A stretch of DNA of 22,945 nt from an uncultured Oscillospiraceae bacterium (lineage in GTDB: Bacteria > Bacillota > Clostridia > Oscillospirales > Oscillospiraceae). The position numbers were made by a program, and so were the translations under genes. Location of the stretch: assembly GCA_934546685.1 (NCBI GenBank), contig CAKTEB010000032.1:1-22945 (forward strand), written 5' to 3'. This document shows, piece after piece, positions 14,619 through 21,686 of this stretch; position 1 is the stretch's first letter, and each line of letters opens with the position of its first letter. Below the pieces are notes generated by a model. The model did not search any database, was not told the origin of the DNA, and saw nothing but the letters and a program-made list of their open reading frames with translations.

Positions 14619-16462
14619 GGCCTTTTAAGCTCCTTTACAGTTTCATAGACGGCCTGGGCGTCGATCTTCCAGGCCCGGCGCAGCTGCGACACATTACCGT
14701 GGGTCACAAAGCCGTCACCCAGATTCATCAGCCGCACCTTCGGCGGCAGCAGATCCTTCTGGGCCAGCACGGAGAGGATCTCCTGACCCAGGCAACCCTG
14801 GCGCACGTCCTCCTCCAGAACAATGAGACAGCCGGTTTTCCGGACAGATTCTTCAATGAGGCTGGTATCCAGAGGCGCCAGCTGCCAGAGCTTGACGATC
14901 TCCAAAGAGATACCATCCTGCTCTAGGAGCTTCTGTGCCCTCAAGGCCTCACCGGTCATAGCGCCGTAGCAGACCAGGGTGGCGTCCTTTCCGCCTGTGA
15001 GCACCGTATCCTCCAGGACGCAGTCATGATAGCCGTCGTTCCCGCCTCTGGGGTAGCGTACTGCCACAGGCCCCTCTACATCATACACCGCGTGGTGCAG
15101 GGTCTTCCGCAGCTCCTCCGTGGAGGCTGGAGCGAACAGGGTCATATAGGGCACCGTTCGAAGATAGCTCACGTCAAATACACCGTGGTGGGTCTCGCCG
15201 TCGGCTCCCACCAGCCCGGCCCGATCCACCGCGAAGACCACATGGAGCTTTGCGATGGCTGTATCGTGGATCATCATATCATAGGCCCGCTGGAGGAAGG
15301 TAGAGTACACCGCCACAACGGGCAGCATGCCCTGCTTGGCCAGGCCGCTGGCCATGGTCACCGCATGCCCCTCCGCAATACCCACATCGAAGAAGTGCTT
15401 GGGATAGTCCGAGGCAAATTGGCCGAGGCCCGTGCCCTGCTCCATGGCCGCAGTAATGGCGCAGATCCTGCGATCCTCCAATGCCATGGCGCACATGGTT
15501 TTGCCGAAGGCCGAGGAAAACGTCTCCTTAGAGCCGCCGCTGGCGCAGCCGGACTCTACGTTGAAGGCGGAAACGCCGTGGTACTCATCAGGGTTCTCCT
15601 CGGCGTAGCTGTAGCCCCGGCCCTTGGTGGTGGTCACATGGAGCAGCACCGGGCAGGAGAGCTCTTTGGCCTGCTCCAGCAGATAGGTGAGCTTGCCAAT
15701 GTCGTGACCGTCCACGGGCCCCAGATAGGTAAAGCCCATCTCATCGAACATATTGCTGCCGATCAGAGCGTTTTTCATCCAGGTCTTCACCCGATGCACC
15801 ACCCGGTATACCGCCTTGCCCCCGGGGGCCTTATTGGTCACCGCGTGGAAAACACGCTTACAGTTGAAATAAGAGGGCTTCAGCCGCTGCTTGGCTAAGA
15901 ATTTGGCGATGCCGCCCACATTGGGCTGAATAGACATGCCGTTGTCGTTGAGCACTACGATCAGCGGCTCCCGGCTCTGGCCCGCATCGTTGAGTCCCTC
16001 ATAGGCCAGGCCGCCGGTGAGGGCGCCGTCACCAATGACGGAAACGACGCTGTAATGGCCGCCCATGAGCGTTCTGGCCCGGGCGATGCCCAGGGCCGCG
16101 GAGACAGAATTGGAGGCATGTCCGCCCACAAAGGCATCGGCGTCAGACTCGCTGGGCCGGGGAAAGCCCGCCATGCCGCCGAACTGCCGGAGATGCTGGA
16201 AGCCCTCCTGACGGCCCGTCAGCAGCTTATGTACATAGGACTGGTGGCCCACATCAAAGACGATCCGATCCGTAAAGGGATCGAACACCTTGTGGAGCGC
16301 CACCGTCAGCTCCACCGCCCCCAGATTGGAGGCCAGATGGCCGCCGGTCTTGGAAACGCTTTCTATGAGAAATCTGCGGATCTCCTGACAGAGCTCCGCG
16401 TCCTCCTCTGGGGTAAAGGCCAGGAATTCCTCCCGGTTACCCGCACGCTGTAACAGATTCAA
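14615..16462 (-). CDS. dxs: 1-deoxy-D-xylulose-5-phosphate synthase
   Basis: Dxs joins pyruvate and glyceraldehyde-3-phosphate with thiamine diphosphate, the first step of the MEP isoprenoid pathway. The 615-residue protein shows SKTGGHLASNLGAVELTVALH at 36-56, DVGHQSYVHKLLTGR, and the ThDP/metal motif GDGALTGGLAYEGLNDAG. The transketolase pyrimidine domain has DRAGLVGADGETHHGVFD, and VRYPRGG follows. Length is normal. The start is TTG 16462, two bases after the oapA stop, with only a weak AAGG site, so translation is probably coupled to oapA. It supplies precursors to ispA, encoded upstream of the OLE RNA. Confidence 0.96.
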   Translation of the reverse strand: MNLLQRAGNREEFLAFTPEEDAELCQEIRRFLIESVSKTGGHLASNLGAVELTVALHKVFDPFTDRIVFDVGHQSYVHKLLTGRQEGFQHLRQFGGMAGFPRPSESDADAFVGGHASNSVSAALGIARARTLMGGHYSVVSVIGDGALTGGLAYEGLNDAGQSREPLIVVLNDNGMSIQPNVGGIAKFLAKQRLKPSYFNCKRVFHAVTNKAPGGKAVYRVVHRVKTWMKNALIGSNMFDEMGFTYLGPVDGHDIGKLTYLLEQAKELSCPVLLHVTTTKGRGYSYAEENPDEYHGVSAFNVESGCASGGSKETFSSAFGKTMCAMALEDRRICAITAAMEQGTGLGQFASDYPKHFFDVGIAEGHAVTMASGLAKQGMLPVVAVYSTFLQRAYDMMIHDTAIAKLHVVFAVDRAGLVGADGETHHGVFDVSYLRTVPYMTLFAPASTEELRKTLHHAVYDVEGPVAVRYPRGGNDGYHDCVLEDTVLTGGKDATLVCYGAMTGEALRAQKLLEQDGISLEIVKLWQLAPLDTSLIEESVRKTGCLIVLEEDVRQGCLGQEILSVLAQKDLLPPKVRLMNLGDGFVTHGNVSQLRRAWKIDAQAVYETVKELKRP

Positions 16463-16464
16463 AT

Positions 16465-17088
16465 TTACACAACCTTAGTTTTCCGCTTTCCCAGGAGCTT
16501 TTTGAGCTTCCCGGGAAACGATTTTATATAGTAGATCACCAGTGACGCCCCGTGGACGATCTTGGTGGATTTCGTCATAGCAAAAGTTTTGCCAATGGCC
16601 TTGCCGCCGACAGTAATGCCGGAGACCAGCGCCGCCATGCCCACCTCCAGGAGCCGATCCCCGGCGGAGAGGCCGCCCCGCCCCGACAGGATCAGCAGCA
16701 CAATGGAGGCCGAAGCGGTGCCGGAGATGATGCCGCAGATATCGCCCACCACATCGTTGCAGAAGGAGGACACCTTTTCCGCGTTTTTCAGGAGCTTCAG
16801 CGCCTCCTGGGCGCCGGGCACCTTATGCGAGGCCATGGAATGAAAGGGCTTTGCATCGGCAGCCGTCACCGCCACGCCGATGATATCAAACAAAATGCCG
16901 ATCAGAATAATGACCAGCAGAATGAGAAAGGCCGCGGCAAGCCCAGCCTGCCCCAGCAGCATATTGGAAACCGTAGAAAACACTGCGGAAATCACCACAG
17001 TGGACAGGAAGATGGTGACGATCCACCCAGGCTTCACAGACTTTTTTGATTTTTTCTTCTGTTTTTGACCTGATATGTCAGATTTCAA
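16465..17088 (-). CDS. oapA: OLE-associated membrane protein, OapA-like
   Basis: This 207-residue membrane protein has a Lys-rich cytoplasmic start (residues 9-18, mostly Lys and Ser). Four hydrophobic segments follow at about 22-44, 48-74, 113-135 and 147-165, and the tail is basic (KLKKLLGKRKTKVV). Between segments 2 and 3 sits a conserved-looking loop, PFHSMASHKVPGAQEAL. OapA is the main protein partner of OLE RNA. It anchors the RNA at the membrane and is tied to magnesium, cold and alcohol tolerance in Bacillus halodurans; the family is distantly related to DUF21/CNNM transport domains. The call rests on topology, size and position just after the OLE-like RNA and before dxs. The start is TTG 17088 with a well-spaced GGAGGG. 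Confidence 0.82.
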   Translation of the reverse strand: MKSDISGQKQKKKSKKSVKPGWIVTIFLSTVVISAVFSTVSNMLLGQAGLAAAFLILLVIILIGILFDIIGVAVTAADAKPFHSMASHKVPGAQEALKLLKNAEKVSSFCNDVVGDICGIISGTASASIVLLILSGRGGLSAGDRLLEVGMAALVSGITVGGKAIGKTFAMTKSTKIVHGASLVIYYIKSFPGKLKKLLGKRKTKVV

Positions 17089-17095
17089 ACAAGAT

Positions 17096-17153
17096 CCCTC
17101 CGTAAGGAATGGTAGTAGAAGAATGGCGGCGGCAGACGGGATTAATCTTACGG
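17096..17153 (-). promoter_or_regulatory. Inverted repeat reaching into the oapA ribosome binding site
   Basis: In the RNA, CCGUAAG (17147-17153) can pair with CUUACGG (17100-17106). The last two bases of the second arm are the first two of the oapA site GGAGGG (17096-17101). The first arm lies within the OLE 3' domain closed by the 17131-17143/17275-17289 stem, so both pairings together would make a pseudoknot or exclude each other. Confidence 0.4.
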
Positions 17154-17739
17154 CTTAGGTCTGGCCGGTTTTCCCCGCGGCCCACTCCCCGTTGCCGCAG
17201 GAGCGGTTTCCCTTTCAGGGCCGCGCCGGGTGGTTGCCCAGCCCGATGCCAGATTGCCACTTAGTCCGCACTGCAATCCCCCGTCTGCCCCAAAGGACAG
17301 TCTAGGTGCTTTCCACGGCGGGCCGGATGATCCTTTAGCCTCTTTTGCAAATACGGTTTTGAGAGAATATCACCACCACCCGCGGCCGGCAGGCATGTGT
17401 GCATAGCTTCTCTCGCCTCCCATATTCACGCAAGGCAGGCTACGCTGTACGCAGCGCTTTCGCACCACATTACAGGTTTAATCCTGAGTCGTACACAGTC
17501 CAATGGTACCAATGATACGCCGGCTGTGCACAAGAACAGGTCTCCACGGAATCCGGGTCGAATATCTCATGCCATTGAGTACCGCCCGAAAACCTTAACC
17601 CCCAGCACCCACCCGAAACTGGGCGTAACAAGCAGACACCAGGGACTTCATCGATGTGCCCTTCAGAGGATTTTTAGGCCCTCCCTAAAGACCACAGGCT
17701 CCGACTAGAATACTGCGCCGTCATTGCAGTTGAATATTA
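17107..17739 (-). ncRNA. ole: OLE (Ornate Large Extremophilic) RNA
   Basis: This gene-free stretch between ispA and oapA is about 630 nt, close to the roughly 600 nt of OLE. It has its own promoter and carries no credible ORF. Stems I can read include 17673-17678/17684-17689, 17610-17614/17621-17625, 17566-17569/17576-17579, 17491-17498/17524-17531 (one G-U), 17443-17447/17452-17456, 17361-17367/17408-17414 and 17290-17297/17331-17338. A long-range helix 17131-17143/17275-17289 closes the 3' domain, which contains a GCAA-capped hairpin at 17228-17244. OLE is a membrane-associated RNA bound by OapA, OapB and OapC. The order xseA-xseB-ispA-OLE-oapA-dxs-tlyA-argR-recN is the known OLE neighbourhood. 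The identification rests on synteny and structure; ends are approximate. Confidence 0.85.
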
Positions 17740-17783
17740 TCTGATATTATACCAGAAAAAATTTGAATTTCAATGGATATTCA
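17731..17783. promoter_or_regulatory. Two possible ArgR (ARG-box-like) sites at the OLE promoter
   Basis: On the minus strand TGAATATCCATTGA (17770-17783) overlaps the -35, and TCAGATAATATTCA (17731-17744) lies just after the -10 over the likely start point. Each agrees with the ARG-box core TGAATWWWWATTCA at 11 of 14 positions. argR is in the same operon. The region is AT-rich, so chance matches are possible. Confidence 0.3.
17746..17773 (-). promoter_or_regulatory. Promoter of OLE RNA-oapA
   Basis: TTGAAA (17768-17773) and a perfect TATAAT (17746-17751) are spaced 16 bp, with TGG immediately before the -10 giving an extended -10. Transcription should start near 17739. The -35 lies in the perfect 11-bp palindrome TTGAAATTCAA. 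Confidence 0.85.
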
Positions 17784-17816
17784 GATTTTTATACAGGATA
17801 TCCAAAGGGTTCCATG

Positions 17817-18698
17817 TTAATGCGTCCGGCTGGTAAGAGACCGGGCCAACTCAGAAAGGAACTGGGTATGCTGGAAGCCCCCCTGGGCGAGGGCCGCAAG
17901 GGCCTTCCCCGTCTCCTGCTCCACCAAGCGCTGGCACTCCTCCAAGCCGTGGATGGTCACAAAGGTGCTCTTGCCGTTGGCGGCGTCGGAGCCAATGGGC
18001 TTCCCCAGCTCCTGCTGGGAGCCGATCTCATCGAGCATATCATCCCGGATCTGGAACGCAAGCCCTAAGGACATGGCAAAGCTCCCGGCAGCCTGGATCT
18101 GCCGCTCGGAGCCGCCGCCCAGGATCACGCCCATCTGGCAGGCCGCCCGGATCAGGTCGCCAGTCTTATGGGCATGCACCTCCCGAAGCTCCGCTTCATT
18201 ATATGCCCGCTTCTCCCCTTCTAGATCCAGGATCTGTCCGGCCACCATGCCGTGCTCTCCAGCGGCGGATGCCAAAACTCCCACGGCCCGGAGAACGCGC
18301 TCCGGCGCGCCGTCCATGGATGCCAGGGTTCGGAATGCCGCAGACTGCAAAGCGTCTCCCGCCAGGGTGGCGATATCCTCGCCGTAGACCTTATGACAGG
18401 TCAGGCGGCCACGGCGGTAGTCGTCATTGTCCATGCAGGGAAGATCATCGTGGATCAGCGAATAGGTGTGGATCATCTCGATGGCTCCGGCGGCGGGCAG
18501 TACCGCCTCCGCCGTGCCTCCCACGGCCTCCGCGAAGCTCATGACCAGTACAGGCCGGAGCCGCTTGCCCCCGGAAAGGAGGCTGTAGCGCATGGCCTCC
18601 AGCAGGATCTTGTAGTGGGGCTCACCCAAAAGCTGATCCTGGAGAAACGATTCTACCTGGGCGCGCTTGCGCTCCAGCTCAGGACGAAAGCTGCTCAT
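17817..18698 (-). CDS. ispA: Polyprenyl synthetase (farnesyl diphosphate synthase)
   Basis: IspA condenses dimethylallyl and isopentenyl diphosphate to geranyl and farnesyl diphosphate, the precursor of undecaprenyl carrier and quinones. The 293-residue protein has the Mg-binding first Asp-rich motif DDLPCMDND (84-92), GGKRLRPVL (43-51) for substrate contact, HKTGDLI, and the second Asp-rich motif DDMLD near 221. Length and the two extra residues within the first motif fit short-chain bacterial type enzymes. ATG 18698 overlaps the xseB end by 20 bp. It is the last protein gene before the OLE RNA; dxs, first enzyme of the same pathway, lies just past oapA. Confidence 0.95.
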   Translation of the reverse strand: MSSFRPELERKRAQVESFLQDQLLGEPHYKILLEAMRYSLLSGGKRLRPVLVMSFAEAVGGTAEAVLPAAGAIEMIHTYSLIHDDLPCMDNDDYRRGRLTCHKVYGEDIATLAGDALQSAAFRTLASMDGAPERVLRAVGVLASAAGEHGMVAGQILDLEGEKRAYNEAELREVHAHKTGDLIRAACQMGVILGGGSERQIQAAGSFAMSLGLAFQIRDDMLDEIGSQQELGKPIGSDAANGKSTFVTIHGLEECQRLVEQETGKALAALAQGGFQHTQFLSELARSLTSRTH

Positions 18699-18921
18699 CC
18701 GTCACGTCCTCCTCTACCGGCGCCCCATCGGGGCCCGCCAGCAGCTTGGATACCTTCAGCTCCGCCGCGTCCAGCAGGGCGCTGCACCCGGCAGCTAGCT
18801 TTGTGCCCTCCTCAAAGAGCTTGATGGACTCCTCCAGACTCACATCTCCAGCCTCCAGGGCCTTGACGATCTCGTCCAGTCTCGTAATGGACGCTTCAAA
18901 GGTAACAGATTTTTTGCTCAT
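18679..18921 (-). CDS. xseB: Exodeoxyribonuclease VII small subunit
   Basis: XseB is the small subunit that assembles in several copies with XseA to form exonuclease VII, which degrades single-stranded DNA. The 80-residue product has the family core TFEASITRLDEIVKALEAGDVSLEESIKLFEEG in two helices, followed by a short acidic tail. ATG 18921 overlaps the xseA stop by four bases (ATGA), so translation is coupled. Its 3' end overlaps ispA by 20 bp, the usual tight packing of this operon. Confidence 0.96.
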   Translation of the reverse strand: MSKKSVTFEASITRLDEIVKALEAGDVSLEESIKLFEEGTKLAAGCSALLDAAELKVSKLLAGPDGAPVEEDVTDEQLSS

Positions 18922-20201
18922 TTGGATTCCTCCCTGGTCTCCTCCACCTGGGCCTCCGCGAAGCCCGAGTGGAACCGGATGGTAATATGGTCGCCGGGAT
19001 GCAGCTCGCTGGCAGACAAAATCGCCTGTCCCCGGTCATTTTCTGTGATGCTGTAGCCTCTGGCCAGAACCTTCAGAGGGCTCATGGCGTCCAGCCGGGC
19101 CGCAATGGTGGCAGTCTCCCGGCGTTTTTTCTCCAGCGCGCTTCCAAAGGCGGGCTTTAGCTGCTGCTGCCGCAGAAGCAGCTGATTTCTCCCCTCCCGA
19201 AGCTGGGCGGCCATTGCCTTTGCCAGCTGCTCGGTGAGGCTGTCCAACTGCTGCCGCCGATCCCCCAGATATTCCTCCGGGGAACGGAGCACTCTGGCCT
19301 CCATGCGGCGCTTTAGCTGCTGGCGGTAGAGAGCCAGCTGCCGGTTCAGGATCCCCGCCATGTGCTGCTGCACACCGGAAAGGTAACTCCGAAGTTCCCG
19401 CTGATCCGGGGTGCAAATCTCTGCGGCGTTTGACGGAGTTGCTGCCCGGCGATCCGCCACATAGTCAGAAATGGTAAAGTCGGGCTCATGGCCCACGGCG
19501 GAGATTACCGGGATCTTAGAGCGGTAAATGGCCCTTGCCACGATCTCCTCATTGAAGGCCCAAAGATCCTCCATGGAGCCGCCGCCCCGGCCAGTGATGA
19601 TGAGATCCGCCACCTGATATCGGTTGGCATAGTCCAGGGCTTCCGCAATCTCTCCCGCGGCCTCCTGGCCCTGCACCCGCACCGGCAGCAGCTTGACCTC
19701 TGCCAAGGGATACCGATGCCGCAGGATCCGCAGCATATCGTGGACTGCCGCACCGGCAGAGGATGTAATGATGGCAATCCGATGGGGATAGGGCGGCAGA
19801 GGCTTCTTGTGCTCCTGGGCAAAAAGCCCCTCTGCCGACAGCTTCTTTTTCAGCTGCTCAAAGGCCACCGCCAGGTCTCCCGCCCCTTCCGGGGTCATGG
19901 AGACGCAGTAGAGCTGATACGCGCCATCCCGCTCATAGACTGTAATGCGTCCCGCCGCCAGAACCGTCATGCCGTTTTCCGGCCGGAATCGAAGCCTGGA
20001 TGCGCTAGACCGGAACATCACGCATTTCAGTTGGGACTTGCCGTCCTTCAGCGTAAAATAGTGATGCCCAGACGGATATTTCTTATAGTTGCTGAGCTCT
20101 CCGCGGATGCAGAGGCTGCCCAGGAGGCTGTCAGAATCCAGCATCTCTTTGATATAGCTGCTGATCTGGCTGACCTCTAAAACAAGCTGTTCACTGGTCA
20201 T
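18918..20201 (-). CDS. xseA: Exodeoxyribonuclease VII large subunit
   Basis: XseA is the catalytic subunit of exonuclease VII. The 427-residue protein starts with an OB-fold nucleic-acid-binding domain (about 5-105; LCIRGELSNYK, GHHYFTLKD). The catalytic core follows, with RIAIITSSAGAAVHDML, IITGRGGGSMEDLWAFNEE and AVGHEPDFTISDYVADRRAATPSNAAE. The C-terminal third is a long Gln/Arg/Leu-rich coiled coil that binds XseB. I choose ATG 20201 rather than 20207 because GGGAG is then seven bases away. It overlaps the TsaD-like gene by 11 bp. Confidence 0.95.
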   Translation of the reverse strand: MTSEQLVLEVSQISSYIKEMLDSDSLLGSLCIRGELSNYKKYPSGHHYFTLKDGKSQLKCVMFRSSASRLRFRPENGMTVLAAGRITVYERDGAYQLYCVSMTPEGAGDLAVAFEQLKKKLSAEGLFAQEHKKPLPPYPHRIAIITSSAGAAVHDMLRILRHRYPLAEVKLLPVRVQGQEAAGEIAEALDYANRYQVADLIITGRGGGSMEDLWAFNEEIVARAIYRSKIPVISAVGHEPDFTISDYVADRRAATPSNAAEICTPDQRELRSYLSGVQQHMAGILNRQLALYRQQLKRRMEARVLRSPEEYLGDRRQQLDSLTEQLAKAMAAQLREGRNQLLLRQQQLKPAFGSALEKKRRETATIAARLDAMSPLKVLARGYSITENDRGQAILSASELHPGDHITIRFHSGFAEAQVEETREESK

Positions 20202-21102
20202 GTTCATTCTCCCGGAGCCAGGTGAGCACCGCGATGCCCATGGCGTTGTCTGTGGAACATTGGGGCGTACCGAAAATGCCGCCCTGGGGTATCATGCGGG
20301 CCCGAAGCAGACTGTTGGAGGAAACGCCGCCGGTAAACACCGCGGGAAGGTCTCCGTAGATTTCTCTGGCCCGCTTCGTGGTCTGTTCGATGGCATATAG
20401 GAGGCATTCCAGCACAAATCGGGCCGTATTCTCCCGGCTGGTCTTCGCCATGGCCTGGGCCTTGTTCTGCATACCGGACAGGGAGAACTTCAGCTCCCGG
20501 AGCTTGATGGGATAGGGCTTGGCCTCTCCCTTTGCCGCCAGGGCGTCCAATGCCTTGCCAGCGGGAAAATCCAGGCCCAGTGCCAATCCCGTGCGGTCAA
20601 TGAGTTGGCCCGCGGACAGATCCTCCGTACCGCCGATGACCGTAGGCCGGAGCCCCGGCTCCACCAGCAGCAGCTCCGTGGTGCCGCCGGAGAGATGCCA
20701 GGCCAGAAAGCGCTGATCCATCAGCTCCATATGTCCGCCGCTCCAAAGCACCGCAGCCAGGTGGCCCTCCTGGTGAGAAAACCCGTGATAGGGCACGTCC
20801 CAGGCGCTGGCCATGCTCTTCCCGGTGCCGCAGCCCGCCAGAAAGCAGGGCATATAGGAGCCCTCTACAGGCCGGGGCCGTTCGCTGGCCCCAACGGCCC
20901 CCGGTGCTTCCGGCAGAGACTCCGAAAGCCGATCCGTCAGCTCCGGCAGCCGCACCACATGCTGAAACAGCGCGTCAGACTGGCGGAGCCCCAGCTCCCC
21001 GGACTTTACCGTCAGGAGCCGCCCGGCGTTCTCGCCCTTCTGTCCGTCAAACCACGCCACCGAGGTGGTATAGTTGCTGGTGTCGATGCCGAGCGCGATC
21101 AT
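20191..21102 (-). CDS. TsaD/Kae1-like protein (ASKHA fold, former M22 peptidase family)
   Basis: This 303-residue protein has the N-terminal GIDTSNYTTSVA phosphate-1-type motif, the metal-binding HQEGH at 110-114 (HxEGH in TsaD), SGGTTELLLVE near 138 and DNAMGIA near 285. True TsaD makes the t6A base at position 37 of ANN-decoding tRNAs with TsaB, TsaC and TsaE. This protein is shorter than TsaD (about 335-340), so it may be the Clostridia paralogue often found by nusB-xseA. I cannot tell whether a canonical tsaD exists elsewhere. It overlaps nusB by four bases (ATGA) and has only a weak own site, so it is probably coupled to nusB translation. Confidence 0.85.
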   Translation of the reverse strand: MIALGIDTSNYTTSVAWFDGQKGENAGRLLTVKSGELGLRQSDALFQHVVRLPELTDRLSESLPEAPGAVGASERPRPVEGSYMPCFLAGCGTGKSMASAWDVPYHGFSHQEGHLAAVLWSGGHMELMDQRFLAWHLSGGTTELLLVEPGLRPTVIGGTEDLSAGQLIDRTGLALGLDFPAGKALDALAAKGEAKPYPIKLRELKFSLSGMQNKAQAMAKTSRENTARFVLECLLYAIEQTTKRAREIYGDLPAVFTGGVSSNSLLRARMIPQGGIFGTPQCSTDNAMGIAVLTWLRENEHDQ

Positions 21103-21542
21103 TCTCTCGACCGGGCAAAGGAGCCCAGAATGCCGTTGATAAAGGACACCTTGTCCTCCTCCTCATAGCGGCGAGCAATCTCCACCGCCTCGTTGATGAC
21201 AGCGCCGGTGGGCGCGTCCTCCACATAGAGGATCTCGTAAATGGCAAGCCGCAGCACTGCCAGAGAGACCTTGGAAATTCGGCTGATCTTCCAGCCCACG
21301 GCGTAGGTCTCAATGATCTGGTCGATCTCCTGCTTCTTCACATAGACGCCCCGAACGCAGTCCTCGATGTAGGCAAGCTGCTTGGCGTTGGGCTTCTCCT
21401 GATAGAGGTCGGTCTCCTCCGCAAGGCTGGGGTAATAGTTCTCCTCGAACACCTTCTGGAAGATCTCCTCCGGAAGCTCGTCGTGGTACTCCATCTCATA
21501 AATCAGGTGCATGGCGATTTCTCTGGCCGTTGTTCTGGTCAT
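21099..21542 (-). CDS. nusB: Transcription antitermination factor NusB
   Basis: NusB binds boxA RNA together with NusE (S10) in antitermination of rRNA operons. The 147-residue protein has the NusB opening TRTTAREIAMHLIYEMEY, the central YAVGWKISRISKVSLAVLRLAIYEILY and the closing GAVINEAVEIARRYEEEDKVSFINGILG. ATG 21542 has GAGGGGGAA upstream; the longer frame to 21593 would run through the promoter. It is the first gene of the long nusB-to-recN cluster and has a promoter 40 bp upstream. Confidence 0.95.
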   Translation of the reverse strand: MTRTTAREIAMHLIYEMEYHDELPEEIFQKVFEENYYPSLAEETDLYQEKPNAKQLAYIEDCVRGVYVKKQEIDQIIETYAVGWKISRISKVSLAVLRLAIYEILYVEDAPTGAVINEAVEIARRYEEEDKVSFINGILGSFARSRE

Positions 21543-21584
21543 ATCGGTTCCCCCTCGTAAGGTTTCGTTTTTCCATAATAATTC

Positions 21585-21613
21585 ATAGTACATTGTACCG
21601 CATTTCTCCGCAA
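21585..21613 (-). promoter_or_regulatory. Probable promoter of the nusB operon
   Basis: TTGCGG (21608-21613) and TACTAT (21585-21590) are spaced 17 bp. A second possible -10, TACAAT, lies just upstream of the latter. Matches are moderate, but a promoter is expected after the preceding hairpin. Confidence 0.5.
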
Positions 21614-21648
21614 AAGGAAAGTGGTATTTTACACAATCAAAAGAATGA

Positions 21649-21679
21649 GGCGCACCGCGTTGTTTTGCCGCAGTGCGCC
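21649..21679 (-). terminator. Terminator after the TepA-like gene
   Basis: GGCGCAC (21649-21655) pairs with GTGCGCC (21673-21679), with a further GCG/CGC helix inside, 8 bp past the stop. The following tail TCATTCTTTTG is only moderately T-rich. Confidence 0.6.
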
Positions 21680-21686
21680 CCGTCCG

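Noticed and set aside
17443..17456. Rho-independent terminator within the OLE region
   Set aside because: CGCTG-CGTA-CAGCG forms a hairpin but no T-run follows on the minus strand, so it is an internal RNA stem.
17397..17708. Plus-strand open frame of 103 codons inside the OLE region
   Set aside because: It has no binding site and no family resemblance, has an odd composition, and runs antisense to an RNA with many stems. A 60-codon minus frame at 17078-17260 is rejected for the same reasons.
17089..17816. RNase P RNA or tmRNA as identity of the gene-free stretch
   Set aside because: I find no GAGGAAAGUCC core or matching 3' element of RNase P. There is no tag-peptide frame with a tRNA-like CCA end for tmRNA. 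Length and gene context fit OLE better.
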